Source: Rhodospirillaceae bacterium (GTDB lineage: Bacteria > Pseudomonadota > Alphaproteobacteria > Rhodospirillales > Rhodospirillaceae). Taken from it: a stretch of DNA of 64,000 bases. The notes beneath the pieces were generated by a model, which had not been told where the DNA came from, made no database searches, and saw only the letters and a program-made list of their open reading frames with translations. Location: positions 1-64,000 of the forward strand of contig JABJAH010000005.1 in the NCBI GenBank assembly GCA_018666155.1, written 5' to 3'. This document shows, in pieces, positions 43,118-51,736 of this stretch (positions are counted from its first letter, which is position 1; every line of letters begins with the position of its first letter). A program made the position numbers and the translations under genes.

Positions 43118-43807
43118 GTGTCAAGCCTCACAGTAGAAAACCCAACACTAGAAACGAAGTATCACGCTGACCCCTATATGCGTCTCGCGCCATTATCCAA
43201 GGTGCTTCGGTCTGACATCGAAACGGGGCTTGTCCTTGGCGATTATTCCTGCGTTAACCGCTCAGCCATTGGTAAGTATTCCGGCATGGGATGTTTTTCA
43301 TACGTTGCCGATTCTGTTGTAGGAAATTACTGTACATTTGCGAGTAGAGTTTCTGTAGGGGCGTTTGAGCACCCGACAGATTGGCTCTCTATCCATGAGT
43401 TTCAGTACCGTGACGTTGGTGAAATTTATGGCGACTCATTAATACGAAACAAACAAAATAATCTTTCGAGTGATGATCGCCCCACCGTTATTGGCTCTGA
43501 TGTTTGGATCGGCGACAATGCAACGGTTCGGAGGAGTGTACGCATCGGCCATGGGGCAATAATCGGAATGTCCTCAGTCGTCACGCGAGATGTGGCACCA
43601 TATAGCATTGTTGTCGGCAACCCTGCTCGGCATCTGAGATACCGTTTTGACGCTGATATTCGTGACCGACTATTGAATCTGGAGTGGTGGCAGTTGGATA
43701 TGAAAAGTCTTAAGGGTATAGAGTTTAATAATATTGAGCGCGCGGTGTCGGTTCTCGAAGAGCGCAAAGACGCTGCTATTTCCTACCCTACAACACAGAC
43801 AAGCTGA
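43118..43807 (+). CDS. CatB-type hexapeptide-repeat acetyltransferase
   Basis: 229 residues, largely a left-handed beta-helix. Hexapeptide repeats run from LGDYSCVNRSAIGKYSGMGC to VWIGDNATVRRSVRIGHGAIIGMSSVVTRD. The closing VVGNPARHLRYRF and the loop with FEHPTDWLSIHEF are typical of the xenobiotic/CatB-type acetyltransferases, which O- or N-acetylate sugars with acetyl-CoA. The frame starts at GTG 43118 with AAGGAA upstream. In this setting a sugar hydroxyl or amino group is the likely target. Confidence 0.85.
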   Translation: MSSLTVENPTLETKYHADPYMRLAPLSKVLRSDIETGLVLGDYSCVNRSAIGKYSGMGCFSYVADSVVGNYCTFASRVSVGAFEHPTDWLSIHEFQYRDVGEIYGDSLIRNKQNNLSSDDRPTVIGSDVWIGDNATVRRSVRIGHGAIIGMSSVVTRDVAPYSIVVGNPARHLRYRFDADIRDRLLNLEWWQLDMKSLKGIEFNNIERAVSVLEERKDAAISYPTTQTS

Positions 43808-43896
43808 GCTATCATTGACGTTCAGTTTTATTGAGCCACGTCGTAGTTTGCCAGTGAATAGAGTGTTAGCTTAGAAGATGAGGAAGGTGGAGCGGA

Positions 43897-45147
43897 TTGA
43901 TTAAAAAAAGATCAAACTGTCGGTTGTGTTTGTCACCCGACGTCAAAATGATTTATGCCATGCCTCATTGTCCGCCGGTCGACAACTATCGATTTGCCGA
44001 CGATCCCGACATTGACCTTCCTGGCTTCCCAATGGACCTGTACATGTGCCAATCCTGTGGTCATGCGCAGCTTCTTGATGTTGTCGACCCCGATATACTG
44101 TTCGGGAATTACATTTATACGTCCAGCAGTTCTCCAGACTTGAATGACCACTTTACGGCATATGCCAATACGCTGGTGCAGTACGCAGGACTCGGTGACG
44201 GCGACCTTGTCGTCGATATTGGAAGCAATGACGGACTTCTTCTGTCCAAGTTTCTTAGTCACGGTGTTCGTGTTGTCGGAATTGACCCAGCAGCTGAAGT
44301 CGCGAAACAAGCGATTGCGAAGGGCATACCAACTGTTGTTTCGTTTATTAATGAAACGGCATGCGATTCTGTGCGGAAAGATTATGGGTTAGCTAATGTC
44401 GTTTGCGCTAACAACGTGTTTTCACACTCCGACGATCTTATCGGTTTCGCTAAGTGCGTTAAGAGCCTTCTGAAAGACGATGGCCTATTCGTTTTTGAGG
44501 TCTCCTATCTACGTGACCTCGTCGAGAATAAAGTCATTGATTATGTTTATCATGAGCATCTCGCTCACCACAGTATTAAGGCATTGAAGTCCTTCTTCGA
44601 CTCGTTGGATATGACCCTAATCGATGTGCAACGCGTGGTTGTCAAAGGCGGAAGCATCCGGTGCTTCGCCTCTAACCAGGCATCTCGTTGGGCTGAAAAG
44701 CAAATCATTGGCGACATGATTGCCGAAGAGGAATCGCGCGCACTTTATGACCCAGACACGTATAGCGAATTGAAACGTGAAATGGATGCTATTGGTGACC
44801 GCGCGCGAGCAGTTCTAAAAACTGAAGTCGATGCCGGAAAGAAAGTGGCATCGTACGGTGCTTCTGCCACTGCGACCGTCATCAACCATATGTATGATTT
44901 AAACGAGTTGTTCTCTTTCATTGTAGACGATAACGCAGGACGGCAGGGTCGCCTCAGTCCTGGGTTCAAAACCCCTGTTGTTTCTAGCGACATGCTTTGC
45001 GACACGATGCCATCTATGACCTTTATTTCAGCTTGGCGCTTTGCAGATATGATCATCCAAAGGAATCAGCAATATTTGGAGAAGGGTGGTCGTTTTATCG
45101 TGCCGTTACCAGATTTCAGAATAGTATCGTTGGATGGTGATGAGTGA
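43897..45147 (+). CDS. sugar C-methyltransferase-like SAM enzyme (zinc-binding N-terminus)
   Basis: 416 residues of the TylCIII/NovU-like group that C-methylates NDP-keto-sugars. The N-terminal zinc module has CRLC near residue 4 and CQSC near residue 52. The SAM motif is DLVVDIGSNDGLLL, followed by VVGIDPA, and FSHSDDLIGF. EVSYLRDLVENKVIDYVYHEHLAHH marks the linker, and KVASYGASATATVINH the C-terminal domain. The start is TTG 43897, well placed after GGAAGGTGGAG. The SDR gene overlaps its 3' end. A 4-keto-sugar intermediate is the expected substrate. Confidence 0.88.
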   Translation: MIKKRSNCRLCLSPDVKMIYAMPHCPPVDNYRFADDPDIDLPGFPMDLYMCQSCGHAQLLDVVDPDILFGNYIYTSSSSPDLNDHFTAYANTLVQYAGLGDGDLVVDIGSNDGLLLSKFLSHGVRVVGIDPAAEVAKQAIAKGIPTVVSFINETACDSVRKDYGLANVVCANNVFSHSDDLIGFAKCVKSLLKDDGLFVFEVSYLRDLVENKVIDYVYHEHLAHHSIKALKSFFDSLDMTLIDVQRVVVKGGSIRCFASNQASRWAEKQIIGDMIAEEESRALYDPDTYSELKREMDAIGDRARAVLKTEVDAGKKVASYGASATATVINHMYDLNELFSFIVDDNAGRQGRLSPGFKTPVVSSDMLCDTMPSMTFISAWRFADMIIQRNQQYLEKGGRFIVPLPDFRIVSLDGDE

Positions 45148-45883
45148 ATATTGGGTTTTTGGTGGGTCGAAGCCCCTTGGCGTAGCGTTACGCGAGGCGC
45201 TTTCAGCGGACTCTAAGGTTGTATCATTTTCTCGCTCTAAAGCGGACTTGGAAGGTGACAATCACGAGTCTGTTACCATCGATTTTTCCAATACGGCTCA
45301 ACTACGTGAAGTGATCAGGAATCGCCTTCCGAGCGAAGGCCCCTTGGGCGTCGTCTTTTGTCAGCGTTATCGCAACGAAGGCGGAGAGGGGGAATTGGAA
45401 TCCATTAAAGCAGGCCTGGACGTTGAATTAGCTCCTGTTATTACGTTGCTAGAGGAATTCGACGCTTTAAAGAATGGCCCCCTTTCTATTGTTCTGATCT
45501 CATCCGTTGCAGGCCGTTTTTCCCACAATGATATTCCGGTTTGGTATCACGTTCTCAAATCCGCGGCGTTGACTGCAACAAAGGTGCTGGCAAACCGTAA
45601 CGCTGCCAGTGGGACTAGGGTCAACTGCGTCGTTCTCGGGGAGTTCGAGAAATATCCAAGGGATAGTTATACCGATCAAGAGCAGAAGAAGTTTTCTGAA
45701 CTTGCGAACTTTACGCTTGGCAAAAGAATTTGTTCGAAAGTCGACATCACAAATCTTATTACATTTCTACTGTCCGACCAGGCTGAGTACGTCTCGGGCC
45801 AAACCATAACGCTTGATGGCACGTTGTCGGATTTGTCTCAGGAATCAATAATCCGATCGGTTGCCGCTGAGCATAGCGCGTGA
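45134..45883 (+). CDS. short-chain dehydrogenase/reductase
   Basis: 249 residues. The cofactor motif is WVFGGSKPLGVAL, degenerate for TGxxxGxG. The catalytic set is present as a serine in LISSVAG and YHVLK for Y-x-x-x-K, followed by VNCVVLGEF in place of the usual PG. SGQTITLDG near the end is typical for SDRs. The start overlaps the upstream methyltransferase by 14 bases. It may reduce the C-methylated keto-sugar. The cupin gene begins within its stop codon. Confidence 0.85.
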   Translation: MVMSEYWVFGGSKPLGVALREALSADSKVVSFSRSKADLEGDNHESVTIDFSNTAQLREVIRNRLPSEGPLGVVFCQRYRNEGGEGELESIKAGLDVELAPVITLLEEFDALKNGPLSIVLISSVAGRFSHNDIPVWYHVLKSAALTATKVLANRNAASGTRVNCVVLGEFEKYPRDSYTDQEQKKFSELANFTLGKRICSKVDITNLITFLLSDQAEYVSGQTITLDGTLSDLSQESIIRSVAAEHSA

Positions 45884-46338
45884 GCGAACTAACTTCGAAC
45901 ACGTCAGTCGCTTTTCTTAGAGCGCTCGCTGTCGACGACGCATTGATCGATCAGTTGTCTAGTTTACCCTTTTCACAGACGGGAACCCGTCGGATTTGCC
46001 TTCACGAGTCAGAGGCGTCACCCCTTCACGCCATGTTGGTGGAGAGTAAGTCGGACGTCAGCTTCCCACCTCATTTTCATAGCGATAGTGACGAGGTGTC
46101 TGTCGCTATTGTTGGTCAGCTGGAGCTGCTTGTTTGGAATGAAGGGGCGGATAAGAAGCCCGAGAGGATTGTTCTAGGCAGGGGGCCTGGGAATTCACAG
46201 GTCAGTATTGTTCCAGTCGGGGTCACCCATCTAACCAAAGCCATAAGCGAGAATTGTGTTTACCTAGAGGTGAAACTGGGCCCGTTTGAAAAGAATGCTT
46301 TAGTGCCGGTGGATAGTGAGGGCCTTGCAGGGCTTTAG
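45880..46338 (+). CDS. cupin-domain protein
   Basis: 152 residues: a single cupin with PPHFHSDSDEVSVAIVGQLELLVW (histidines and glutamate of motif 1, residues ~66-90) and SIVPVGVTHLTKAI carrying the motif 2 histidine. The GTG start overlaps the SDR stop by four bases (GTGA). Cupins of sugar loci include WbuC-like and keto-isomerase-like proteins; no specific reaction can be assigned. It is the last gene of the rightward group, converging with the long leftward operon. Confidence 0.8.
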   Translation: MSELTSNTSVAFLRALAVDDALIDQLSSLPFSQTGTRRICLHESEASPLHAMLVESKSDVSFPPHFHSDSDEVSVAIVGQLELLVWNEGADKKPERIVLGRGPGNSQVSIVPVGVTHLTKAISENCVYLEVKLGPFEKNALVPVDSEGLAGL

Positions 46339-46371
46339 GTGAGTCCATTGAGTTTGCGAGGCATTGCAATA

Positions 46372-47556
46372 TTAGATCTTAATCTGAGCCAGTTCTTGCC
46401 AAAATCGTGGGAGATTGACGCTCGGAGGTAAAACCGATGCGAACTGAGACAGAGCCCGCTTTCTCACTACTTTGGCCTCGACTTCACAGTTTACGCCGAG
46501 CAAAAAGAATTTATCTTTGTCGAGCTCTCTAGAGTATGACCGCATCGTAAGATTGGCCCCTGGAACAATCTTGTTTTGTTTCTCAGGTTGGTCATCGATG
46601 ATATAGTCTATGTAGTCGCCTAGCCCGAGCAAGTTAATGAAATTGCATGACCTGGCGCCCCCGCCATAGAGTGCGACACCTCTATCTGAAACCCCTTCAA
46701 GCATTTTGATCATGCCATTGCGGAGTTCTGGGTAGAGATCGCGATACCGAATCGCTTGTTCATGATCGGGATTAACCGAAATGGATCGCGGAGTGTCGCT
46801 GTTACTTTTTCGGGCGAACACGAAGAATGCTTTGCCCGAAAATAATGTTGATTCGTGGTGAACAATCTCAAATCCATGGAGAGCGAGCAGGCTTCTCATC
46901 GTATTGAGCGTGAAATAATTTACGTGCTCTTCCCAGAACGTGTAGTCCAACGTTTCATAATTCATGGAGTGGTCTGGCATTTCTAATACGAGTCCGCCAC
47001 CTGGGTTTAAAACCTCAGAGACACCATCCAAGAACGCGTGGAGGTCTGGAATGTGCTCAATCACCTGGCGAGAGACGATGAGATCGGGGTTCTCTCCACC
47101 CATTAAGGATGTCGCGGTGTTAGGGTCGAAAAAGTCGTTGACGACGTTCAAGCCTCGCCCTAACGCTAATTCGAACGCATCTTGAGTAGGCTCGAACCCA
47201 ATCGCATTCTTGTACTTGTGGTTGGCAAGTAATTCCATAAAGGTGCCGTCGTTACAGCCTATTTCAAGTATTCTGGTCTGGTGTTCAATGCCAAAAACTG
47301 ACTCCATCAGCTGGATCAATCGCGGTGCGTGTGGTTGGGCTTTCCATGCGCTCACTGTGAAGTAGTTCTGATAGAGGTCTTCAGGTTTGATGTGATCAAT
47401 TAACTGAAGCAAGCCACAGACATGACAATAGCCAACCTTGAACGGATGCTTTTTGTAAGGCTGATCTTCACTATCGATAAGATGGTGAACGATCGGTTGT
47501 TCACCAAAGTCAAAGTGCAACTCGACAGAGTCTTCTGAACAAAGTCTGCATGTCAT
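46372..47556 (-). CDS. sugar C-methyltransferase-like SAM enzyme (zinc-binding N-terminus)
   Basis: 394 residues of the same general family as the gene at 43897 but well diverged. The zinc module has CRLC at residue 3 and CHVCG near residue 44. SAM motif I is RILEIGCNDGTF, with IGFEPTQ, SRQVIEHIPDL and LNPGGGLVLEMPDH next, and the linker is TFWEEHVNYFT. The C-terminal domain has VALYGGGARSCNFINLL. It is the last gene of the leftward operon. The likely role is methylation of a nucleotide-linked keto-sugar. Confidence 0.88.
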   Translation of the reverse strand: MTCRLCSEDSVELHFDFGEQPIVHHLIDSEDQPYKKHPFKVGYCHVCGLLQLIDHIKPEDLYQNYFTVSAWKAQPHAPRLIQLMESVFGIEHQTRILEIGCNDGTFMELLANHKYKNAIGFEPTQDAFELALGRGLNVVNDFFDPNTATSLMGGENPDLIVSRQVIEHIPDLHAFLDGVSEVLNPGGGLVLEMPDHSMNYETLDYTFWEEHVNYFTLNTMRSLLALHGFEIVHHESTLFSGKAFFVFARKSNSDTPRSISVNPDHEQAIRYRDLYPELRNGMIKMLEGVSDRGVALYGGGARSCNFINLLGLGDYIDYIIDDQPEKQNKIVPGANLTMRSYSRELDKDKFFLLGVNCEVEAKVVRKRALSQFASVLPPSVNLPRFWQELAQIKI

Positions 47557-47646
47557 AAAATTAATCCCGACATCTAAAGGCGCGCGCGCGAGTGGGTCTG
47601 AGTGCTCTCGAAGATGGCATTAAATAAATGCTGTTTTCGGCAACTG

Positions 47647-48315
47647 TCACTCAAAATAAATAAAGGAATGATCACCGGAGTAGCCGGTCTGCTTAAACCA
47701 CCAATCCCACTCTTCCGGTGTGTTGAATTGTTCGCAGGTGACCTGCCAGTACAGCAAATTCGTTTTTTCCTCTTCATTGCGATACGACTCAACACAAAGG
47801 TACTTCTGCTTACCTACGCGCTCCATTTCACGTAGAGCGGGGTCCAGGTCATAAGAATGAAGATTATGAAGAGCGTTAATGGAGATCACGAGGTCGAACT
47901 CGTTGTCGCCATAGGGAAGGGATGTGGCGCTTCCCTCATCGATTAAGTCTTTAATCTCAGGCTTGGAATTTTTAATGGCGTAGGTTGAGACGTCTATCCC
48001 GCGAACCTCTATGCCGGGCAAAACCTCAGTGAAATCGAACATTAGGAAACCTTTGCCGCAGCCGACGTCGAGCACTCGGTCACCCGGTTTAAGCCCGTAT
48101 TGCTCGACCATAAGGGACGCGATTTTTGACCAGCGCCCCTCCATGTAGCGGTAGCCACCGTAGTTGATCCGCCGGTCACCGTCCCAATAGTCGAAGGCCC
48201 ATTTTTTCGCGAGATTTGCAGCATGCGCCTTAGGGTAATCGGGGTCGTTGACCCGCGCTAAATAGTCGCGCTGCGTGCTTTTGTGCAGAGGGGACATAAG
48301 ATCAAGGTAGGCCAA
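47647..48315 (-). CDS. class I SAM-dependent methyltransferase
   Basis: 222 residues: RVLDVGCGKGFLMFDF (motif I), VRGIDVSTYAI, then FDLVISINALHNL (motif IV). AAGGAG six bases upstream supports the TTG start at 48315, overlapping the phosphotransferase 3' end by 14 bases; ATG 48297 would have no ribosome-binding site. LYWQVTCEQFNTPEEWDWWFKQTGY marks a C-terminal region I know from methyltransferases of sugar loci. The substrate is unknown. Confidence 0.85.
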   Translation of the reverse strand: MAYLDLMSPLHKSTQRDYLARVNDPDYPKAHAANLAKKWAFDYWDGDRRINYGGYRYMEGRWSKIASLMVEQYGLKPGDRVLDVGCGKGFLMFDFTEVLPGIEVRGIDVSTYAIKNSKPEIKDLIDEGSATSLPYGDNEFDLVISINALHNLHSYDLDPALREMERVGKQKYLCVESYRNEEEKTNLLYWQVTCEQFNTPEEWDWWFKQTGYSGDHSFIYFE

Positions 48316-49336
48316 TGGGTACTCCTTCGGATAACAATATTTCGGCGCGCGCTAGCCGCTCTTTGATGAGCGTATCAGCTGTTTGAGAGATGTCAGCGGC
48401 GAGCATGGCGTCTAGTCGCTGTGGCCTCAACACCGCAAGAACAATGGTCACCCATTTCAAATGCAAGATGGCGCTTAACGCCCGCGTTCGTGGCCGCAAT
48501 ATATCCATAGGCATCGTGGATGCAACCACATTCTCTATTATATTCAAATACTTAGTGGAAACGCTGACGCGCGGTTGTAGGAAGAAGTCGACAACCGCTT
48601 TCGTTGGATCATCCCAGCCGGCGAACTCAAAATCATGAAACTTAAGACCGTCCGTGCAGGAAATAGCATTATGAAACCCGAAGTCTGATGGGGATAAAGC
48701 ACAAGTGGCCTGTTCTATAGAATCGCTAACCTCGGCCGTAGAGAGACTGTTTCTAAGGTTCTCAGATATGACCTGCCAACGACTGTTTGCGGCAGTAATC
48801 AAAGCCATAGCCTGACCCTGATAACCCACAGGAAGATGGTCACTCCCTAGTGTTGCTAAACGATTTTCTACGTCATTCGCATGCTCAGATAGACTCAAGA
48901 AACCATCGGTCGCTTGGGTTTTAATTTTTCCTCGAGCATCGGTTTTGTTGGCGTTAAGTGCTGATAGAAAATCAGCGGCGCGCTGGACGTCTTTTTCCGT
49001 CGGTTCATAGGATGCCTGGAAACCAGTTCCCTCTAGGTATTCCATCGCCACAATCCGGTGATCAAGGTCGCTATGAAGGAGGTTGGGCACAAACTCACTC
49101 GCTACTTCATTGGCGTAGCTCAGGAATTCCGTTTCGGCTTGGTGTCTATCAGGTTGGCTTGAGATGATCGGTCCATAGAGCTTAACAATCACCCGGTCTC
49201 GTTTTGTTTGCCACAGATAGACCTTGTTGTTCGCGCCGCCGGATTGCTGTGTGACCGTGCCTTCAGCTGTACCGAGGTGTTGCTCGCCCCAGGCACGTAG
49301 ATCTTGAGGCAAATCGTCTAGTTGCTGCTGAGCCAC
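48302..49336 (-). CDS. APH-fold kinase (aminoglycoside phosphotransferase-like)
   Basis: 344 residues. The small-molecule kinase core is recognisable as TQQSGGANNKVYLWQ for the nucleotide loop, VIVKLYGP with the ATP-binding lysine, VAMEYLEGTGF as hinge, ALSPSDFGFHNAI in the place of the HGD catalytic loop, and LKFHDFEFAGWDDP with the metal aspartate. It would phosphorylate a sugar or alcohol rather than an antibiotic in this context. The GTG start lies 19 bases inside the upstream HAD gene, so translation is coupled. Confidence 0.8.
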   Translation of the reverse strand: MAQQQLDDLPQDLRAWGEQHLGTAEGTVTQQSGGANNKVYLWQTKRDRVIVKLYGPIISSQPDRHQAETEFLSYANEVASEFVPNLLHSDLDHRIVAMEYLEGTGFQASYEPTEKDVQRAADFLSALNANKTDARGKIKTQATDGFLSLSEHANDVENRLATLGSDHLPVGYQGQAMALITAANSRWQVISENLRNSLSTAEVSDSIEQATCALSPSDFGFHNAISCTDGLKFHDFEFAGWDDPTKAVVDFFLQPRVSVSTKYLNIIENVVASTMPMDILRPRTRALSAILHLKWVTIVLAVLRPQRLDAMLAADISQTADTLIKERLARAEILLSEGVPIGLP

Positions 49337-49929
49337 GTTAGATCGGTCCAGTGCTTGATCAGTGTTACTTCATCAGGTGTGTCCGCGGCCTTTTCATCTG
49401 AACCTGGCGAAAACCAGAGTTTCTTTGTAGTCGGCGGGAAGGCCTCGTCCGTCAGAACTTCCTTTAGGTCATCGAGAAATACATCGCACTTCAACGAATC
49501 AACAAGGGCGATTTTTTCGTCACGGCTTTCATTGAGATGCACCTCTTCGGGGCTAAACAATGATCGTCCGGAGATCAGAAGCTTATCCCCAATCCATTCT
49601 CGTGCAGATTCATGGAGATCATACCGCGGCCCTAAATAAGGATAACGGGAGCGATGACTAATGATGACGGTGGAATGGCCAGCGTTCTGGAATGCTGCGA
49701 TTGACTCCAGCGCAGCTGGAAAGGGAGCCGCATGTGCCATGCCTGGGCCATACAGCTTCCCCTGAAACTCTGTCCACTCAGGCTCTCTGCCCTCTGCGCG
49801 TAGGTAGTCACGCACGCCCAACTTGGTTTTTGGAACATCAGGAGGGAGAGACTCCATATCCGATGCGAGGTGTTCGATCGCTGCGTCATAGCAAACGATC
49901 GTGTTGTCGAGATCGAGTCCGATGATCAT
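49318..49929 (-). CDS. HAD-superfamily phosphatase-like protein
   Basis: 203 residues: motif I GLDLDNTIVCYD at the very N-terminus, motif II in VIISHRS, and a late acidic motif in DVFLDDLKEV. A cap-like insertion lies between. The start overlaps the transketolase stop (TAATG). In this operon it could remove the 7-phosphate from a heptose bisphosphate, the role of GmhB, though it does not look like a typical GmhB sequence. That role is inference. Confidence 0.78.
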   Translation of the reverse strand: MIIGLDLDNTIVCYDAAIEHLASDMESLPPDVPKTKLGVRDYLRAEGREPEWTEFQGKLYGPGMAHAAPFPAALESIAAFQNAGHSTVIISHRSRYPYLGPRYDLHESAREWIGDKLLISGRSLFSPEEVHLNESRDEKIALVDSLKCDVFLDDLKEVLTDEAFPPTTKKLWFSPGSDEKAADTPDEVTLIKHWTDLTWLSSN

Positions 49930-50870
49930 TAAGGGGTGGCGCCCACTGGCCCTTTAAGGCAGTTCTGTGCAGCAGTGACGATACTTGGCGCATCTATCCC
50001 AAAGTAGGTCCGTGCATAGGATTGAGACCCTACGGAATGCATGAATTTGTCTCCTGTCCCAAGACAAACGATGGGTAGAGGTATGCCATTTTGAGCCAGG
50101 AATGCAGACACGTGTTCGCCGAAACCGCCGCTCTTTGAGTGTTCCTCGACCGTTACGATGGCCTTGAAGCGTTTGGCCAACCCTGCGAGCATTACTTCGT
50201 CTAAGGGTTTTACGGTATTAACCAGAACGACTTCTGCGGAAATGCCGTGAGACTCTTTCAACGTATCAGCGGCCGTTATGGCTTCCGGTCCAATGGTGCC
50301 AACCGATAGCAAACAGATGTCTGTGCCTTCGCGTACAACCGCCGTTTTACCAATGCCCACCGCCTTCTCGGACGGTACAAGGTCCTTCTCACCCTTTTTG
50401 CCGATCCGAATATATGTCGGAATATCAGAGTTTACGGCTTCTCTAAGAACGCTGCGTAAAGAGGGGGCGTCATAAGGTGCCAATACCCGGATGTTAGGAA
50501 TTGCCCGGAAGATTGCAAAGTCTTCGAGCGAATGGTGTGTCGGTCCGAGGCTGGCGTAAGAGAGACCTGAGCCCGTGCCTACAATAACGACCGGCGCATT
50601 GTGATAGGCGACGTCGACTCTAATTTGTTCAAGGCACCGGGTCGTCGTGAAGGGCGTGATCGTATAAACAATTGGTCGCAAGCCACTGAGAGCCATGCCC
50701 GCTGCGACGCCCATCATATTCGCTTCAGCGACACCGCAGTTCATGAACTGAGCCGGGTAGCCGCCCCGCAATTTATCAAAAAGACGGTTACCAATATCAC
50801 CAGATAAAAGGACCAGTTTAGGGTCCTTAGCTGCCATGGCGGTCACTTCTTGTGCGAATGCATTTCTCAT
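49929..50870 (-). CDS. transketolase, C-terminal subunit
   Basis: 313 residues holding the pyrimidine-binding and C-terminal domains of a split transketolase: LLSGDIGNRLFDKL, MNCGVAEANMMGVAAGMALSG with the conserved glutamate, YTITPFTTTRCLEQIR, and GPTHHSLEDFA. TVEEHSKSGGFGEHV marks the C-terminal domain. Together with the next gene it would transfer two-carbon units between sugar phosphates using thiamine diphosphate. The halves are 9 bases apart. Split transketolases inside sugar loci suggest a dedicated supply of an unusual ketose. Confidence 0.92.
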   Translation of the reverse strand: MRNAFAQEVTAMAAKDPKLVLLSGDIGNRLFDKLRGGYPAQFMNCGVAEANMMGVAAGMALSGLRPIVYTITPFTTTRCLEQIRVDVAYHNAPVVIVGTGSGLSYASLGPTHHSLEDFAIFRAIPNIRVLAPYDAPSLRSVLREAVNSDIPTYIRIGKKGEKDLVPSEKAVGIGKTAVVREGTDICLLSVGTIGPEAITAADTLKESHGISAEVVLVNTVKPLDEVMLAGLAKRFKAIVTVEEHSKSGGFGEHVSAFLAQNGIPLPIVCLGTGDKFMHSVGSQSYARTYFGIDAPSIVTAAQNCLKGPVGATP

Positions 50871-50879
50871 AATCGGACC

Positions 50880-51719
50880 CTACGCCTCAATTCCAAGTTC
50901 CTGCGCCGCCAACTTCACTTCGTCGGCAGTCGGAATGCGGTAGTGCCAATTGTTGTCATCTTCCATGAAGGAAACACCCCGCCCCTTGATTGTGTTGGCG
51001 ATGATCGCCTTAGGGCGCGGGTCCGCTTTGTTCTTCTCAATGGCATCAGACATTTGGACAAAATCGTGCCCGTCTATTTCGGTGACGCACCAGCCAAACG
51101 CTCGCCACTTTTCAGCCAAGGGCGCAAGGCCAAGCACTTCGTCGCTGCGCCCAGTGGCTTGCCACTTGTTGTAGTCGATGGCCACCGTGAGATTTGAGAC
51201 GTTCTGAGCCGCTGCCAACAGCGCGGCCTCCCAAACTGACCCCTCATTGCATTCGCCATCGCTTAAAATGGCATAAACAGAATAGGGAACATCAGAAATG
51301 CGGGATGCCAGCGCCATTCCCAAGCCCATCGGTAGGCCGTGGCCTAGTGAGCCGGTGGCCGCTTCAATACCCGGCAAGGCGGACGGGGTAGGAGGGTGCT
51401 CACCAAAGAGCGACCCGTCTTCACCGTAACCGTCTAAATCTGATTTCGGATAAAACCCACGCTCGGCAAGAACTTGAAATAACGCCGGTGCAGCATGCCC
51501 TTTGCTGAGCAAAAACCGATCTCGTTGCGCATTCGATGGGTCTTGCGGATCGATATTGAGTATGTGCCAGTAGAAGAACACCAATAGATCAGTGCACGAA
51601 AGGCATGAGCCCAGGTGCGGTGTCCCCGACTCATGAGAAGTTTTGATGATCCGATATCGGAGCATCTGCGCTATTGGTTCTAAGGATCCGATATCATTCT
51701 GGATCGGCGCTTCAGGCAT
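50880..51719 (-). CDS. transketolase, N-terminal (ThDP-binding) subunit
   Basis: 279 residues with the ThDP diphosphate-binding region: SCLSCTDLLVFFYW, LSKGHAAPALFQVLAERG, GSLGHGLPMGLGMAL, and the motif SDGECNEGSVWEAAL through DYNKWQATG. This matches the first half of a transketolase and pairs with the adjacent C-terminal subunit. Seventeen bases separate it from the upstream epimerase gene. In a heptose setting, the product would be sedoheptulose 7-phosphate or a similar ketose; this is inference. Confidence 0.92.
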   Translation of the reverse strand: MPEAPIQNDIGSLEPIAQMLRYRIIKTSHESGTPHLGSCLSCTDLLVFFYWHILNIDPQDPSNAQRDRFLLSKGHAAPALFQVLAERGFYPKSDLDGYGEDGSLFGEHPPTPSALPGIEAATGSLGHGLPMGLGMALASRISDVPYSVYAILSDGECNEGSVWEAALLAAAQNVSNLTVAIDYNKWQATGRSDEVLGLAPLAEKWRAFGWCVTEIDGHDFVQMSDAIEKNKADPRPKAIIANTIKGRGVSFMEDDNNWHYRIPTADEVKLAAQELGIEA

Positions 51720-51736
51720 GGTCTGTAATGGTCCGG

